8,186 nucleotides of DNA. Source: Clostridia bacterium (GTDB lineage Bacteria; Bacillota_A; Clostridia; UMGS1810). Positions 1-6,086 of this stretch are shown piece by piece; position 1 is the first letter of the stretch; the number at the start of each line of letters is the position of its first letter. The translations under genes were made by a program, and so were the position numbers. The stretch spans positions 1 to 8,186 of the forward strand of contig JAFSBJ010000103.1 of NCBI GenBank assembly GCA_017437345.1. The letters run 5' to 3'. Below the pieces are notes generated by a model, which was not told the origin of the DNA, searched no databases, and saw nothing but the letters and a program-made list of their open reading frames with translations.

Positions 1-864
1 ATATATGGTCCTGAATCATCGGGCAAAACAACCGTTTCTCTCCATGTTATAGCAGAAGCTCAGAAAAAAGGCGGCGAGGTTGCATTTATTGATGCTGAGC
101 ACGCCTTAGACCCAATCTATGCCCAGAAGCTTGGTGTAGATATAGACCGTCTCATTGTTGCTCAGCCCGACACAGGTGAGCAGGCCCTGGAGATTGCCGA
201 AGCTCTTGCGAGAAGCGGCGCCATAGATGTTATAGTTGTGGATTCAGTTGCAGCTCTTGTTCCAAAGGCAGAAATCGCAGGTGTAATGGGTGATTCTCAT
301 GTTGGTCTCCATGCCCGTCTTATGAGCCAGGCACTAAGAAAGCTCACAAGCGTTATCCATAAATCCAACACAGTTGCCATCTTTATCAATCAGCTTCGTG
401 AAAAGGTTGGCGTTATGTATGGTAACCCTGAGGTTACAACAGGCGGACGAGCTCTCAAATTCTATTCATCTGTGAGAATTGATGTAAGGAAAATAGAAGC
501 AATAAAAGATGGCTCCAATATAATCGGCAACAGAACAAGAGCAAAGGTTGTTAAAAACAAGCTTGCTCCTCCATTCAAAGAGGCTGAATTCGACATTATG
601 TTTGGCGAAGGCATCTCCCGTGAAGGAAATATCCTCGACATCGCTGTTCAGTATGACATCATCCAGAAGGGCGGAGCCTGGTATTCCTATAATGGAGAGC
701 ATATCGGTCAGGGTAGAGACAAAACCAAAGAGTATATGCGTCAGAATCCCGAATTTACCGAAAGCGTTTATAATATGATTATAGAAAAAGTTGAGCTTGA
801 AAAGCAGGCAAAAGAGCAGGCTCGAAAAGAAATGGTAAAGTCAAAAACCGAAAATGAAGAGTGA
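1..864 (+). CDS. recA: Recombinase RecA (5' end cut by window start)
   Basis: RecA is the ATP-dependent strand-exchange protein of homologous recombination and the co-protease that triggers LexA cleavage in the SOS response; it acts as a filament on single-stranded DNA in the cytoplasm. The reading frame is open from base 1 and gives 287 residues. The first residues, [11 protein letters not shown], are the Walker A loop, which places window residue 1 at about residue 64 of E. coli RecA; the Walker lysine is residue 9 and the catalytic glutamate in [10 protein letters not shown] is residue 33 (E. coli K72 and E96). [10 protein letters not shown] is the Walker B strand, and the segment around [25 protein letters not shown] covers DNA-binding loops L1 and L2. 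The tail is charged and ends in EENEE-like acidic residues (KTENEE), as usual. About 63 N-terminal residues are missing, so the whole protein would be near 350 residues, normal for the family. No intein or frameshift is visible. The recX start follows 6 nt after the stop. Confidence 0.98.
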   Translation: MYGPESSGKTTVSLHVIAEAQKKGGEVAFIDAEHALDPIYAQKLGVDIDRLIVAQPDTGEQALEIAEALARSGAIDVIVVDSVAALVPKAEIAGVMGDSHVGLHARLMSQALRKLTSVIHKSNTVAIFINQLREKVGVMYGNPEVTTGGRALKFYSSVRIDVRKIEAIKDGSNIIGNRTRAKVVKNKLAPPFKEAEFDIMFGEGISREGNILDIAVQYDIIQKGGAWYSYNGEHIGQGRDKTKEYMRQNPEFTESVYNMIIEKVELEKQAKEQARKEMVKSKTENEE

Positions 865-870
865 AGATAA

Positions 871-1500
871 GTGAAAATAACAGAAGTTTCTCCTCAAAAA
901 AATAATTCTTTAAGAGTAAATATTTTTGTTGATGGTGCCTATAGCTTCTCCTTTGATGCCGCTGAGGCTGTTCTGAAAGGACTCAAAGAAGGAAAAGAGC
1001 TTAGCGAAAAAGAAATAAAAAACCTTTTAATGGATAGCGAATTTTCCAAGGCAAGAGATTATGCCCTGGGAATTTTGTCCCGCAAAAACACCACATCAAA
1101 GCTTTTATCCGATAACCTTACCGAAAAAGGCTACAACGAAATAATAGTCGCCGAGGTAATAAATGAGCTTGAATCTCTTGGATATATCGACGATGAAAGC
1201 TTTGCTCAGATGTTTTTTGAATATTGCCTTGAAAAAATGTGGGGCAAAAAGAAAATCCACTATGAGATGGCTCAGAAGGGTATCCCCGAAAGTATCATCG
1301 AAGAGGTGCTGTCATCCTATAGCATCGATGAAGCTGTCTGCAATATGTCTGTGTATATAACCGAAAGATATAATGCCGATGAATTAAAGGATGCAAAAAT
1401 AAAGGCTAAAATAACCCGCCATTTTGCATCCCGGGGTTTTGGATTTTCAGAAATATCATCGGCAATAGCCGAGGCAACAAAGGAGATTTCAGATGAATAA
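871..1500 (+). CDS. recX: Regulatory protein RecX
   Basis: RecX binds RecA filaments and modulates, usually inhibits, RecA activity; it is commonly encoded right after recA, as here. The product is 209 residues. It shows the helical three-repeat character of the family: a repeat around residues 60-100 (ARDYALGILSRKNTTSKL), the signature LESLGYIDDESFAQMF near 102-117, a KGIPESIIEEVL segment near 136-147, and the C-terminal KITRHFASRGFGFSEI repeat near 182-197. The N-terminal strand-rich part (MKITEVS...VNIFVDGAYSFSF) is also typical of Firmicutes RecX. The start is GTG at 871, because no in-frame ATG gives a comparable N-terminus; a weak purine-rich ribosome site (GAAGAG, 857-862) lies inside the end of recA, which suggests that recX translation depends on recA. 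The last 8 nt overlap rimO. Confidence 0.93.
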   Translation: MKITEVSPQKNNSLRVNIFVDGAYSFSFDAAEAVLKGLKEGKELSEKEIKNLLMDSEFSKARDYALGILSRKNTTSKLLSDNLTEKGYNEIIVAEVINELESLGYIDDESFAQMFFEYCLEKMWGKKKIHYEMAQKGIPESIIEEVLSSYSIDEAVCNMSVYITERYNADELKDAKIKAKITRHFASRGFGFSEISSAIAEATKEISDE

Positions 1501-2830
1501 AAAAATAGGCTTTATATCCCTTGGCTGTGCTAAAAATTTAACCGACACAGAAACCATGCTGGGCATCCTTTCGGAGGAAGGCTTTGAAATAACAGCTGAT
1601 GCAGCCGATAGCGATGTGATCGTTGTCAACACCTGTGCCTTCATAGATTCCGCCAAGGAAGAATCCATAAATGCCATTTTGGAAATGGCAAATCTTAAAG
1701 AAAATAAATGTGAGCTTCTTGTTGTAACAGGCTGTCTTGCCCAAAGATATAAAGAAGAAATTTCCACATCCCTTCCTGAGGTAGACATTATCCTCGGCAC
1801 AAATGACTATCCTAGCATAGCCAAAGCCATAAAGGATTTCTATAGCCAAGGTAAAAAAACATCTCTTGTAAGCAGCGAAAACACCCCTGTTGCCTATGAC
1901 CTTCCAAGAATAAAAAGCACGCCATTTTATAGTGCTTATCTTAAAATTGCCGATGGCTGCGATAATTTCTGCACCTACTGCATAATCCCTAAGCTTCGCG
2001 GAAAATTTCGCTCAAGACCAATGGAGAGCATCTTAAATGAAGCAAAGAAGCTTGCAGAGGACGGAGTTAAAGAATTAATCCTTGTTGCTCAGGACACAGC
2101 CTGCTATGGTAAAGATATTAATCTCACCCTTGCCGCTCTTTTAAAAGAGCTTTCCAAAATAGATGGCATAGAATGGATACGCCTTCAGTATTCTTACCCC
2201 GAAAATATCACAGATGAATTAATTGAAGAAATTGCATCCAATAAAAAGATTGTAAAATACCTTGATATGCCTCTTCAGCATGTGAGCGACAATATTTTAA
2301 AGCTTATGGGAAGAAAAGGGAGCAAGGATGAAATTGAAAAGCTTATAGACAAATTAAGAAGCAAAATCCCCGGTCTTTCAATAAGAACCTCTCTTATAAC
2401 CGGTTTCCCCGGAGAAACTCAAAAAGATTTTGAAATTTTAAAGGAATTTTTAAATAAATACAGAATAGACAAAGTGGGAGTATTTCCATATTCCCGTGAA
2501 GAAGGAACTGCGGCATATAAATTTGAAAATCAGATAGACGAAGAAATTAAGGAAAGCCGCAGAGATGAGCTGATGAAGCTCCAGATGGGCATATCCCTCC
2601 AGTTAAACGAAGAAAAAATCGGCAAAAGGGCATTTTGCTTAATTGAGGGCTATGACGAAGACGAATTTTGCTATGTGGGCAGATGTTCAACCGACACCCC
2701 CGATGTGGATGGCACAGCCTTTGTATACAGCGAAGACGAGCTATCTGCAGGCGACATAGTGGAAATAGAAATAATAGACCATTCAGAATACGATGTAGTT
2801 GGAAAAACTACCGGACGAAAGGATGAATAA
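1493..2830 (+). CDS. rimO: Ribosomal protein S12 methylthiotransferase RimO
   Basis: RimO is a radical-SAM enzyme with two 4Fe-4S clusters that adds a methylthio group to the beta carbon of a conserved aspartate of ribosomal protein uS12 (D89 in E. coli). The product has 445 residues, the usual length. The N-terminal UPF0004 domain carries three cluster cysteines at residues 12 (ISLGCAKNL), 48 (VVNTCAF) and 81 (VTGCLAQRY). The radical-SAM motif CDNFCTYC puts cysteines at 156, 160 and 163. The C-terminal ~65 residues form the TRAM substrate-binding domain. The SLGCAKNL opening and the IADGCDNFCTYCIIP context fit RimO rather than its tRNA-modifying relatives MiaB and MtaB. The start ATG at 1493 has an excellent Shine-Dalgarno AAGGAG (1480-1485) and lies inside recX with an 8-nt overlap, so the two genes are probably translationally coupled. 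Confidence 0.96.
   Translation: MNKKIGFISLGCAKNLTDTETMLGILSEEGFEITADAADSDVIVVNTCAFIDSAKEESINAILEMANLKENKCELLVVTGCLAQRYKEEISTSLPEVDIILGTNDYPSIAKAIKDFYSQGKKTSLVSSENTPVAYDLPRIKSTPFYSAYLKIADGCDNFCTYCIIPKLRGKFRSRPMESILNEAKKLAEDGVKELILVAQDTACYGKDINLTLAALLKELSKIDGIEWIRLQYSYPENITDELIEEIASNKKIVKYLDMPLQHVSDNILKLMGRKGSKDEIEKLIDKLRSKIPGLSIRTSLITGFPGETQKDFEILKEFLNKYRIDKVGVFPYSREEGTAAYKFENQIDEEIKESRRDELMKLQMGISLQLNEEKIGKRAFCLIEGYDEDEFCYVGRCSTDTPDVDGTAFVYSEDELSAGDIVEIEIIDHSEYDVVGKTTGRKDE
2818..2823 (+). promoter_or_regulatory. Ribosome binding site deciding the pgsA start
   Basis: AAAGGA lies inside the 3' end of rimO and ends 8 nt before ATG 2832. The competing in-frame ATG at 2823 begins on the last base of this site and so has no room for a Shine-Dalgarno contact. 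This supports a start at 2832. Confidence 0.7.
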
Positions 2831-2831
2831 A

Positions 2832-3398
2832 ATGAATTTAGCAAACAAAATCACAATGACAAGAATCTGTATGATACCAATCTTTATGATAGCTTATCTT
2901 GTTAATTTTCCCTATCATAACCTTGTGGCTTGTTTAATTTTTGCCCTTGCAGCATTCACCGACGGTGTAGATGGTTATGTGGCAAGAAACTATAAGATGG
3001 TAACAGATTTCGGAAAGTTTATCGATCCTTTGGCAGATAAGCTCTTAATTGCCACAGCTCTTATCTGCTTTGTTGAAGAAAACGAAATTGCAGGCTATAT
3101 GGCAGTGCTTATAATTGCCCGTGAATTTATCGTAACAGGATTAAGAACTGTTGCAATGAGTAAGGGTGTTGTAATAGCTGCAAGTATGACAGGTAAAATC
3201 AAAACTGTTATTCAGATTATCGCTGTTATCTGCGTTTTCCTCTTTGGCAACGAACCGGTATATGGCAACCTCAATATCAATATTTTAGGAAAAAGCCTCA
3301 CACCCGGCTACATAGCAATGTTTATTGCAACTATCTACACAATCTATTCCGGAATAGAATATCTTGCGAAAAATAAGGAGCTTCTTGCTGACCAGTAA
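2832..3398 (+). CDS. pgsA: CDP-diacylglycerol--glycerol-3-phosphate 3-phosphatidyltransferase
   Basis: PgsA is a membrane enzyme that transfers the phosphatidyl group of CDP-diacylglycerol to glycerol-3-phosphate, the committed step to phosphatidylglycerol and cardiolipin. From ATG 2832 the product is 188 residues, starting MNLANKITMTRI, which matches the usual PgsA N-terminus. The complete CDP-alcohol phosphatidyltransferase motif D(x2)DG(x2)AR(x8)G(x3)D(x3)D is present at residues 44-69, with the metal-binding aspartates at 44, 47, 65 and 69. The segment IAREFIVTGLRTVAMSKG followed by GKIKTVIQ is characteristic of PgsA among related transferases. About five or six hydrophobic membrane segments are visible. 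An ATG at 2823 is in frame, but it overlaps its own ribosome site; AAAGGA (2818-2823) lies 8 nt before 2832, so 2832 is preferred. The gene begins 1 nt after the rimO stop and is the last in the operon. Confidence 0.95.
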   Translation: MNLANKITMTRICMIPIFMIAYLVNFPYHNLVACLIFALAAFTDGVDGYVARNYKMVTDFGKFIDPLADKLLIATALICFVEENEIAGYMAVLIIAREFIVTGLRTVAMSKGVVIAASMTGKIKTVIQIIAVICVFLFGNEPVYGNLNINILGKSLTPGYIAMFIATIYTIYSGIEYLAKNKELLADQ

Positions 3399-3416
3399 AG
3401 CCCTGAAATGTAAAAA

Positions 3417-3477
3417 TGCCTTGGTACGCAAAAGGCAGAATAATATAAAAAATTATTCTTTGTGCATCAATACCAAG
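3417..3477 (+). other. Two mutually exclusive stem-loops after pgsA
   Basis: The long fold pairs CTTGGTA (3420-3426) with TACCAAG (3471-3477), then GCA (3428-3430) with TGC (3463-3465), then AGAATAAT (3437-3444) with ATTATTCT (3452-3459) around an A-rich loop. A shorter fold pairs TGCCTT (3417-3422) with AAGGCA (3432-3437) and uses bases of the outer stem of the long fold, so both cannot form fully at once. It lies in the pgsA 3' untranslated region, upstream of the terminator. The function is unknown; it could be a processing or stability element, or chance in AT-rich sequence. Confidence 0.5.
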
Positions 3478-3491
3478 AATAAATCAAAACG

Positions 3492-3519
3492 AAGGAATCC
3501 GCTTATACGGATTCCTTTT
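3492..3519 (+). terminator. Intrinsic terminator of the recA-recX-rimO-pgsA operon
   Basis: A perfect 10-bp stem, AAGGAATCCG (3492-3501) with CGGATTCCTT (3508-3517), closes a 6-nt loop and runs into TTTTA. It begins 93 nt after the pgsA stop and is the first GC-containing hairpin with a U tail downstream of the operon. Confidence 0.85.
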
Positions 3520-3530
3520 ATCATATGACT

Positions 3531-3545
3531 TTTGCTATGAGCAAA
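3531..3545. repeat. Small inverted repeat between the terminators
   Basis: TTTGCT (3531-3536) and AGCAAA (3540-3545) are perfect complements around a 3-nt loop. Neither strand has a U tract after it, so it is not a terminator by itself. It could be chance. Confidence 0.35.
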
Positions 3546-3554
3546 CTTCAAAAA

Positions 3555-3586
3555 ATGTAGGGTACAGTGCTTGCAATGTCCCACAT
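3555..3586. repeat. Imperfect hairpin in the convergent intergenic gap
   Basis: ATGT, GGG and ACA within 3555-3566 pair in register with TGT, CCC and ACAT within 3577-3586, leaving single-base bulges at 3559 and 3563 and a 10-nt loop. The three separate matching blocks make chance less likely than for a simple short repeat, but no function is evident. Confidence 0.4.
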
Positions 3587-3604
3587 ATAAAATATGTATT
3601 AATT

Positions 3605-3650
3605 AAAAAGGGAATGTAAATTAATTCAGCAAATTAATTTACATTCCCTT
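3605..3650 (-). terminator. Intrinsic terminator of the minus-strand glycosidase gene
   Basis: A perfect 19-bp inverted repeat (3608-3626 with 3632-3650) surrounds a 5-nt loop. Read on the minus strand it starts 24 nt after the stop codon and the descending arm continues into a run of five U (complement of 3605-3609). On the plus strand the stem is followed by AACTC rather than U, so termination is directed mainly at minus-strand transcripts. Confidence 0.85.
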
Positions 3651-3673
3651 AACTCTGCTATATATGAAATTCC

Positions 3674-5926
3674 TTACTCAACAAACTCAAATTTAATTTC
3701 ATTTCCCTTAACTGTAAACACAACATATGCACAATATTTCTTTGTTTCAACCATTGTGTCTGTTTTGTATTCTTCCACCTGACCTGCAGAAATATATGTC
3801 ACTCCGCCTTCAAAAAAGACTTCAGGCTTGCTTCCTGAATACACATAAAATATGCTCTTTTTGCCATTTTTAAAAGCCTCTTTAAACATTGCCTTCATTC
3901 GTTTTTCTTCTTCCTTGGGAAGCTCATGGGGAGCTTTTTTTGTTATAAAAACAATGTTTTCAGAATCGTTTTTCAAATCGCTGTATATTCCTGCCCAATG
4001 GGGAGCATTTTTAATCTTTCCGTCGTTTGTGCTTAAGGTAACAAAGCTTGTGCCATCTTTTCTATAGATGCTGTAGTCTTTGGCGGTGGTGGTGTTTTCT
4101 TCTGCGTTTTCTCCGTAGAAATTATCTGTCACATACGCTTTGTCATATCCGCCAAGAAGCTTTAATCTTTCAAGAGAGTAAAATCTGTTAAGAAGGGTGG
4201 TACCTTTTGGCACAGTTCCGCTTACTGCAACTGTGTGTCCGTCATCTATTCTGCCTTTAAAAAGAGATATTATATCAGCTTCCGTTCCAAAAGGAGCTTT
4301 CTTTTCAAATGCTTTGCGGTTTATGCTCACATAGTCTTTCTTTCCGTCATATTCACATTCAATAACTGCCCCTTCGCCATCCTGAGTAATGCTAAGCTTC
4401 CCGTTTGTCACCTTAACCTTGTCATTGTCCGATTTCCAGCTTATTAATTCAGGGTTTATATCTATTGCATTTCCTTCATCATCATATGCTACTATGCCAA
4501 TCTCTTTGCTTTCACCTTTTTTAATGCTGATGTCATTATCCAAAATATTTATTGATGAAATTCTGTCTTTCGCATACACATAAAGCCTACATATCGCGTC
4601 ATCTGCTGTGGCATAAACTGCATAGCTTCCTGCCTTTTCGGGAGTGAATTTTCCGCCATCTATAGTTTTTCCGTCGGCTGTATAGTATCTCACATTATTC
4701 TTTTCAGGATAAAATTCTATTCCATATTCATCAAAGAAATCAGCACTTAAATTTATGGTGTCTCCAAGTAAAACCCTTTCCTTGTCAGCTTTAAGTACGC
4801 CCGTTTTTGCTTTTGTGCCTTTTTTACCAAAATCCTTTATTCCGATAGCTGTTGAAACAGGTCTTAAATAGCTTGCACCATTTGCCGCCTTATATTCTCC
4901 GTCTGGATTTTTCATAACAAAGGTAGAAGAACCGCCACCGTCAAGATTAATTGCTTTTTCGGCTCCCAGACTTATCATAAGCTGAGCCATTTCGGTTTGG
5001 GTTAATCCTCTGCAGTCTGCTTCTCTGCCGTCTGTAACAGCAAGAATAAGTGTCTTTCCGTCAGCTTTAATTCCAACAGCGCTTCTCTGGGCATACCCTG
5101 TAACATTTCCTGTGAATTTTGCTACCTTGCCTTCGTCAACAAGGAGTGTGTTTCCGCCGGTTGCTTCCTTTATTCCTTCAATATCAGGGGTAAGATTAAA
5201 TTCTATTTTAACCTCGTCACCAATTTGAAAGTTATCAAAAAATCCATTTACCTCCGGGTTTGTAACAAGCACATACCCCCCCTGAGGAATAGGTGCCGCA
5301 TCTGATTGAGCCTCTCTTATTTCCACAACTGCATCACTTTTAACAATAAGCTCTTTAAAGCCCTTTCCCCATGATGTGTCTGCCCATTTGTCGGTGAGCA
5401 TGGTAATTGCTCCGCCCGATGCAGGAACCTTATTAATCTGATAAATGGGGCAGGAATAGCCCTGGGGAGAATAAACAGTTGATGTAAATGAAAAATAATC
5501 CATAATAATCTCATTGTTTTCAGTCAGCACAATGCTTGCCTGATTGTCAAGAGCAGGAGTTGAAATAAGCTCTCCGTCTTTATAGGTCATTCCAAGCATA
5601 TTTGTCTGGTTTGAGCCTGTGTTGAAAAAGTCGGCATTAATAGCCACCGTAGCACCTTCATTTTGTGCCATAGACTTAACATTCTCCAGATAGCTGCTTC
5701 CTTTTTTTGCTGTCATAACCTTAAATTCTGTGTTTGGATTTTCCAAATCAACATATGCAATATATGCTTTAATCCATGTATTTTTGGTTAAAATATTTTT
5801 ATATTGAAAATTAATTCCGTCTGCTATGGTTTTGCTGTAGCTTTCTTCATAAAGATACTGAGCTGAAGAAGTAAGAGACATTATGCATATGAGACTGCAT
5901 AGCATAAATGATAAAAATCTTTTCAT
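3674..5926 (-). CDS. Secreted phosphodiester glycosidase (NAGPA-domain) protein with C-terminal phosphoesterase-like domain
   Basis: From the preferred start the product is 750 residues. Residues 1 to about 22 are a signal peptide (MKRFLSFMLC..., then SSAQ) without a lipobox, so it is probably exported by the general pathway. Residues ~89-362 match the NAGPA family (PF09992), named for the mammalian enzyme that uncovers mannose-6-phosphate by removing GlcNAc from a phosphodiester: VAINADFFN near the start, GGNTLLVDEGKV, RSAVGIKADGKTLILAVTDGR, then LDGGGSST at 328-335. Residues ~375-453 and ~455-537 look like two Ig/Big-type beta domains. Residues ~545-750 recall a calcineurin-like phosphoesterase without its metal ligands. 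No LPXTG or other wall anchor is visible. Natural substrate is unknown; a sugar-1-phosphate-linked wall or capsule polymer is plausible. ATG 5935 would add three residues (MDF), but its ribosome site would touch it. The gene is alone on this strand and ends at its own terminator. Confidence 0.9.
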   Translation of the reverse strand: MKRFLSFMLCSLICIMSLTSSAQYLYEESYSKTIADGINFQYKNILTKNTWIKAYIAYVDLENPNTEFKVMTAKKGSSYLENVKSMAQNEGATVAINADFFNTGSNQTNMLGMTYKDGELISTPALDNQASIVLTENNEIIMDYFSFTSTVYSPQGYSCPIYQINKVPASGGAITMLTDKWADTSWGKGFKELIVKSDAVVEIREAQSDAAPIPQGGYVLVTNPEVNGFFDNFQIGDEVKIEFNLTPDIEGIKEATGGNTLLVDEGKVAKFTGNVTGYAQRSAVGIKADGKTLILAVTDGREADCRGLTQTEMAQLMISLGAEKAINLDGGGSSTFVMKNPDGEYKAANGASYLRPVSTAIGIKDFGKKGTKAKTGVLKADKERVLLGDTINLSADFFDEYGIEFYPEKNNVRYYTADGKTIDGGKFTPEKAGSYAVYATADDAICRLYVYAKDRISSINILDNDISIKKGESKEIGIVAYDDEGNAIDINPELISWKSDNDKVKVTNGKLSITQDGEGAVIECEYDGKKDYVSINRKAFEKKAPFGTEADIISLFKGRIDDGHTVAVSGTVPKGTTLLNRFYSLERLKLLGGYDKAYVTDNFYGENAEENTTTAKDYSIYRKDGTSFVTLSTNDGKIKNAPHWAGIYSDLKNDSENIVFITKKAPHELPKEEEKRMKAMFKEAFKNGKKSIFYVYSGSKPEVFFEGGVTYISAGQVEEYKTDTMVETKKYCAYVVFTVKGNEIKFEFVE

Positions 5927-5934
5927 AAAATCCA

Positions 5935-5940
5935 TCCTTT
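5935..5940 (-). promoter_or_regulatory. Ribosome binding site deciding the glycosidase start
   Basis: On the minus strand AAAGGA (5940 down to 5935) ends 8 nt before ATG at 5926-5924. The upstream ATG at 5935-5933 begins on the last base of this site, so the inner ATG is the likelier start. Confidence 0.65.
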
Positions 5941-5978
5941 CAATGCAATAATAACATATGAAAAAAACATTTAAAAGT

Positions 5979-6007
5979 AGTTTATTAAAGCTTTAAGAAA
6001 AATGTAA
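5979..6007 (-). promoter_or_regulatory. Weak candidate promoter for the glycosidase gene
   Basis: On the minus strand TTACAT (6007-6002) and TAAACT (5984-5979) are separated by 17 nt; each matches 4 of 6 consensus bases. It would leave a leader of about 45 nt. The AT-rich setting makes chance matches easy. Confidence 0.3.
5985..5996. repeat. Perfect 12-bp palindrome TTAAAGCTTTAA
   Basis: The palindrome lies within the spacer of the candidate minus-strand promoter in the divergent intergenic region. It could be a regulator site, but a 12-bp AT-rich palindrome is also expected by chance now and then. Confidence 0.35.
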
Positions 6008-6013
6008 TATTAC
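6004..6013. repeat. Perfect 10-bp palindrome GTAATATTAC
   Basis: It lies 10 nt upstream of the -35 element of the plus-strand promoter and overlaps the -35 of the candidate minus-strand promoter, a position where one bound protein could affect both divergent genes. No regulator gene is visible nearby. Confidence 0.35.
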
Positions 6014-6023
6014 CTGTATTTGG

Positions 6024-6052
6024 TTGACTAAAAATCAGTTAAATGATATAAT
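6024..6052 (+). promoter_or_regulatory. Strong sigma-A promoter for the acyltransferase-flippase operon
   Basis: TTGACT (6024-6029; 5 of 6 consensus) and TATAAT (6047-6052; 6 of 6) are separated by the ideal 17 nt, and TG at 6044-6045 makes an extended -10. Transcription should start near 6059, giving a leader of about 28 nt before GTG 6087. Confidence 0.85.
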
Positions 6053-6061
6053 TGATATAAT
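6044..6061 (+). repeat. Tandem duplication of the extended -10 element
   Basis: TGATATAAT occurs twice with no gap, at 6044-6052 and 6053-6061. The first copy is at the right distance from the -35 element. The second copy sits over the predicted transcription start and could only act as an independent extended -10 promoter. Confidence 0.85.
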
Positions 6062-6074
6062 TATAAGTATATTA

Positions 6075-6080
6075 TGGAGG
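6075..6080 (+). promoter_or_regulatory. Ribosome binding site deciding the acyltransferase start
   Basis: TGGAGG ends 6 nt before GTG 6087, an ideal spacing. This, with the promoter lying across the only upstream in-frame start (TTG 6024), fixes the start at 6087. Confidence 0.85.
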
Positions 6081-6086
6081 AATAGT

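Noticed and set aside
238..240. GTG 238 as a recA start
   Set aside because: The frame is open to base 1 and the upstream part encodes the RecA Walker A motif and catalytic glutamate, so 238 is internal.
1489..1849. Minus-strand open frames of about 100 codons over rimO
   Set aside because: They are shadows of rimO, whose catalytic cysteines and family motifs are certain; no ribosome site or family match is visible.
2799..2801. TTG 2799 as the pgsA start
   Set aside because: It lies inside rimO, lacks a ribosome site, and adds residues not typical of PgsA, while ATG 2832 has AAAGGA at the right spacing.
3415..3447. Tiny frame starting ATG 3415 after pgsA
   Set aside because: It is only 10 codons, has no ribosome site and lies within the hairpin region.
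3412..3485. The 3420-3477 inverted repeat as a small transposable element
   Set aside because: No convincing target-site duplication flanks it, no second copy is in the window, and the ends do not match an insertion-sequence end I know.
3399..3519. Riboswitch or T-box before a coding region
   Set aside because: No plus-strand gene follows the terminator, and no known aptamer core was recognised.
3852..4583. Plus-strand open frames inside the glycosidase gene
   Set aside because: They are antisense to a protein with a full domain match and their translations have no recognisable features.
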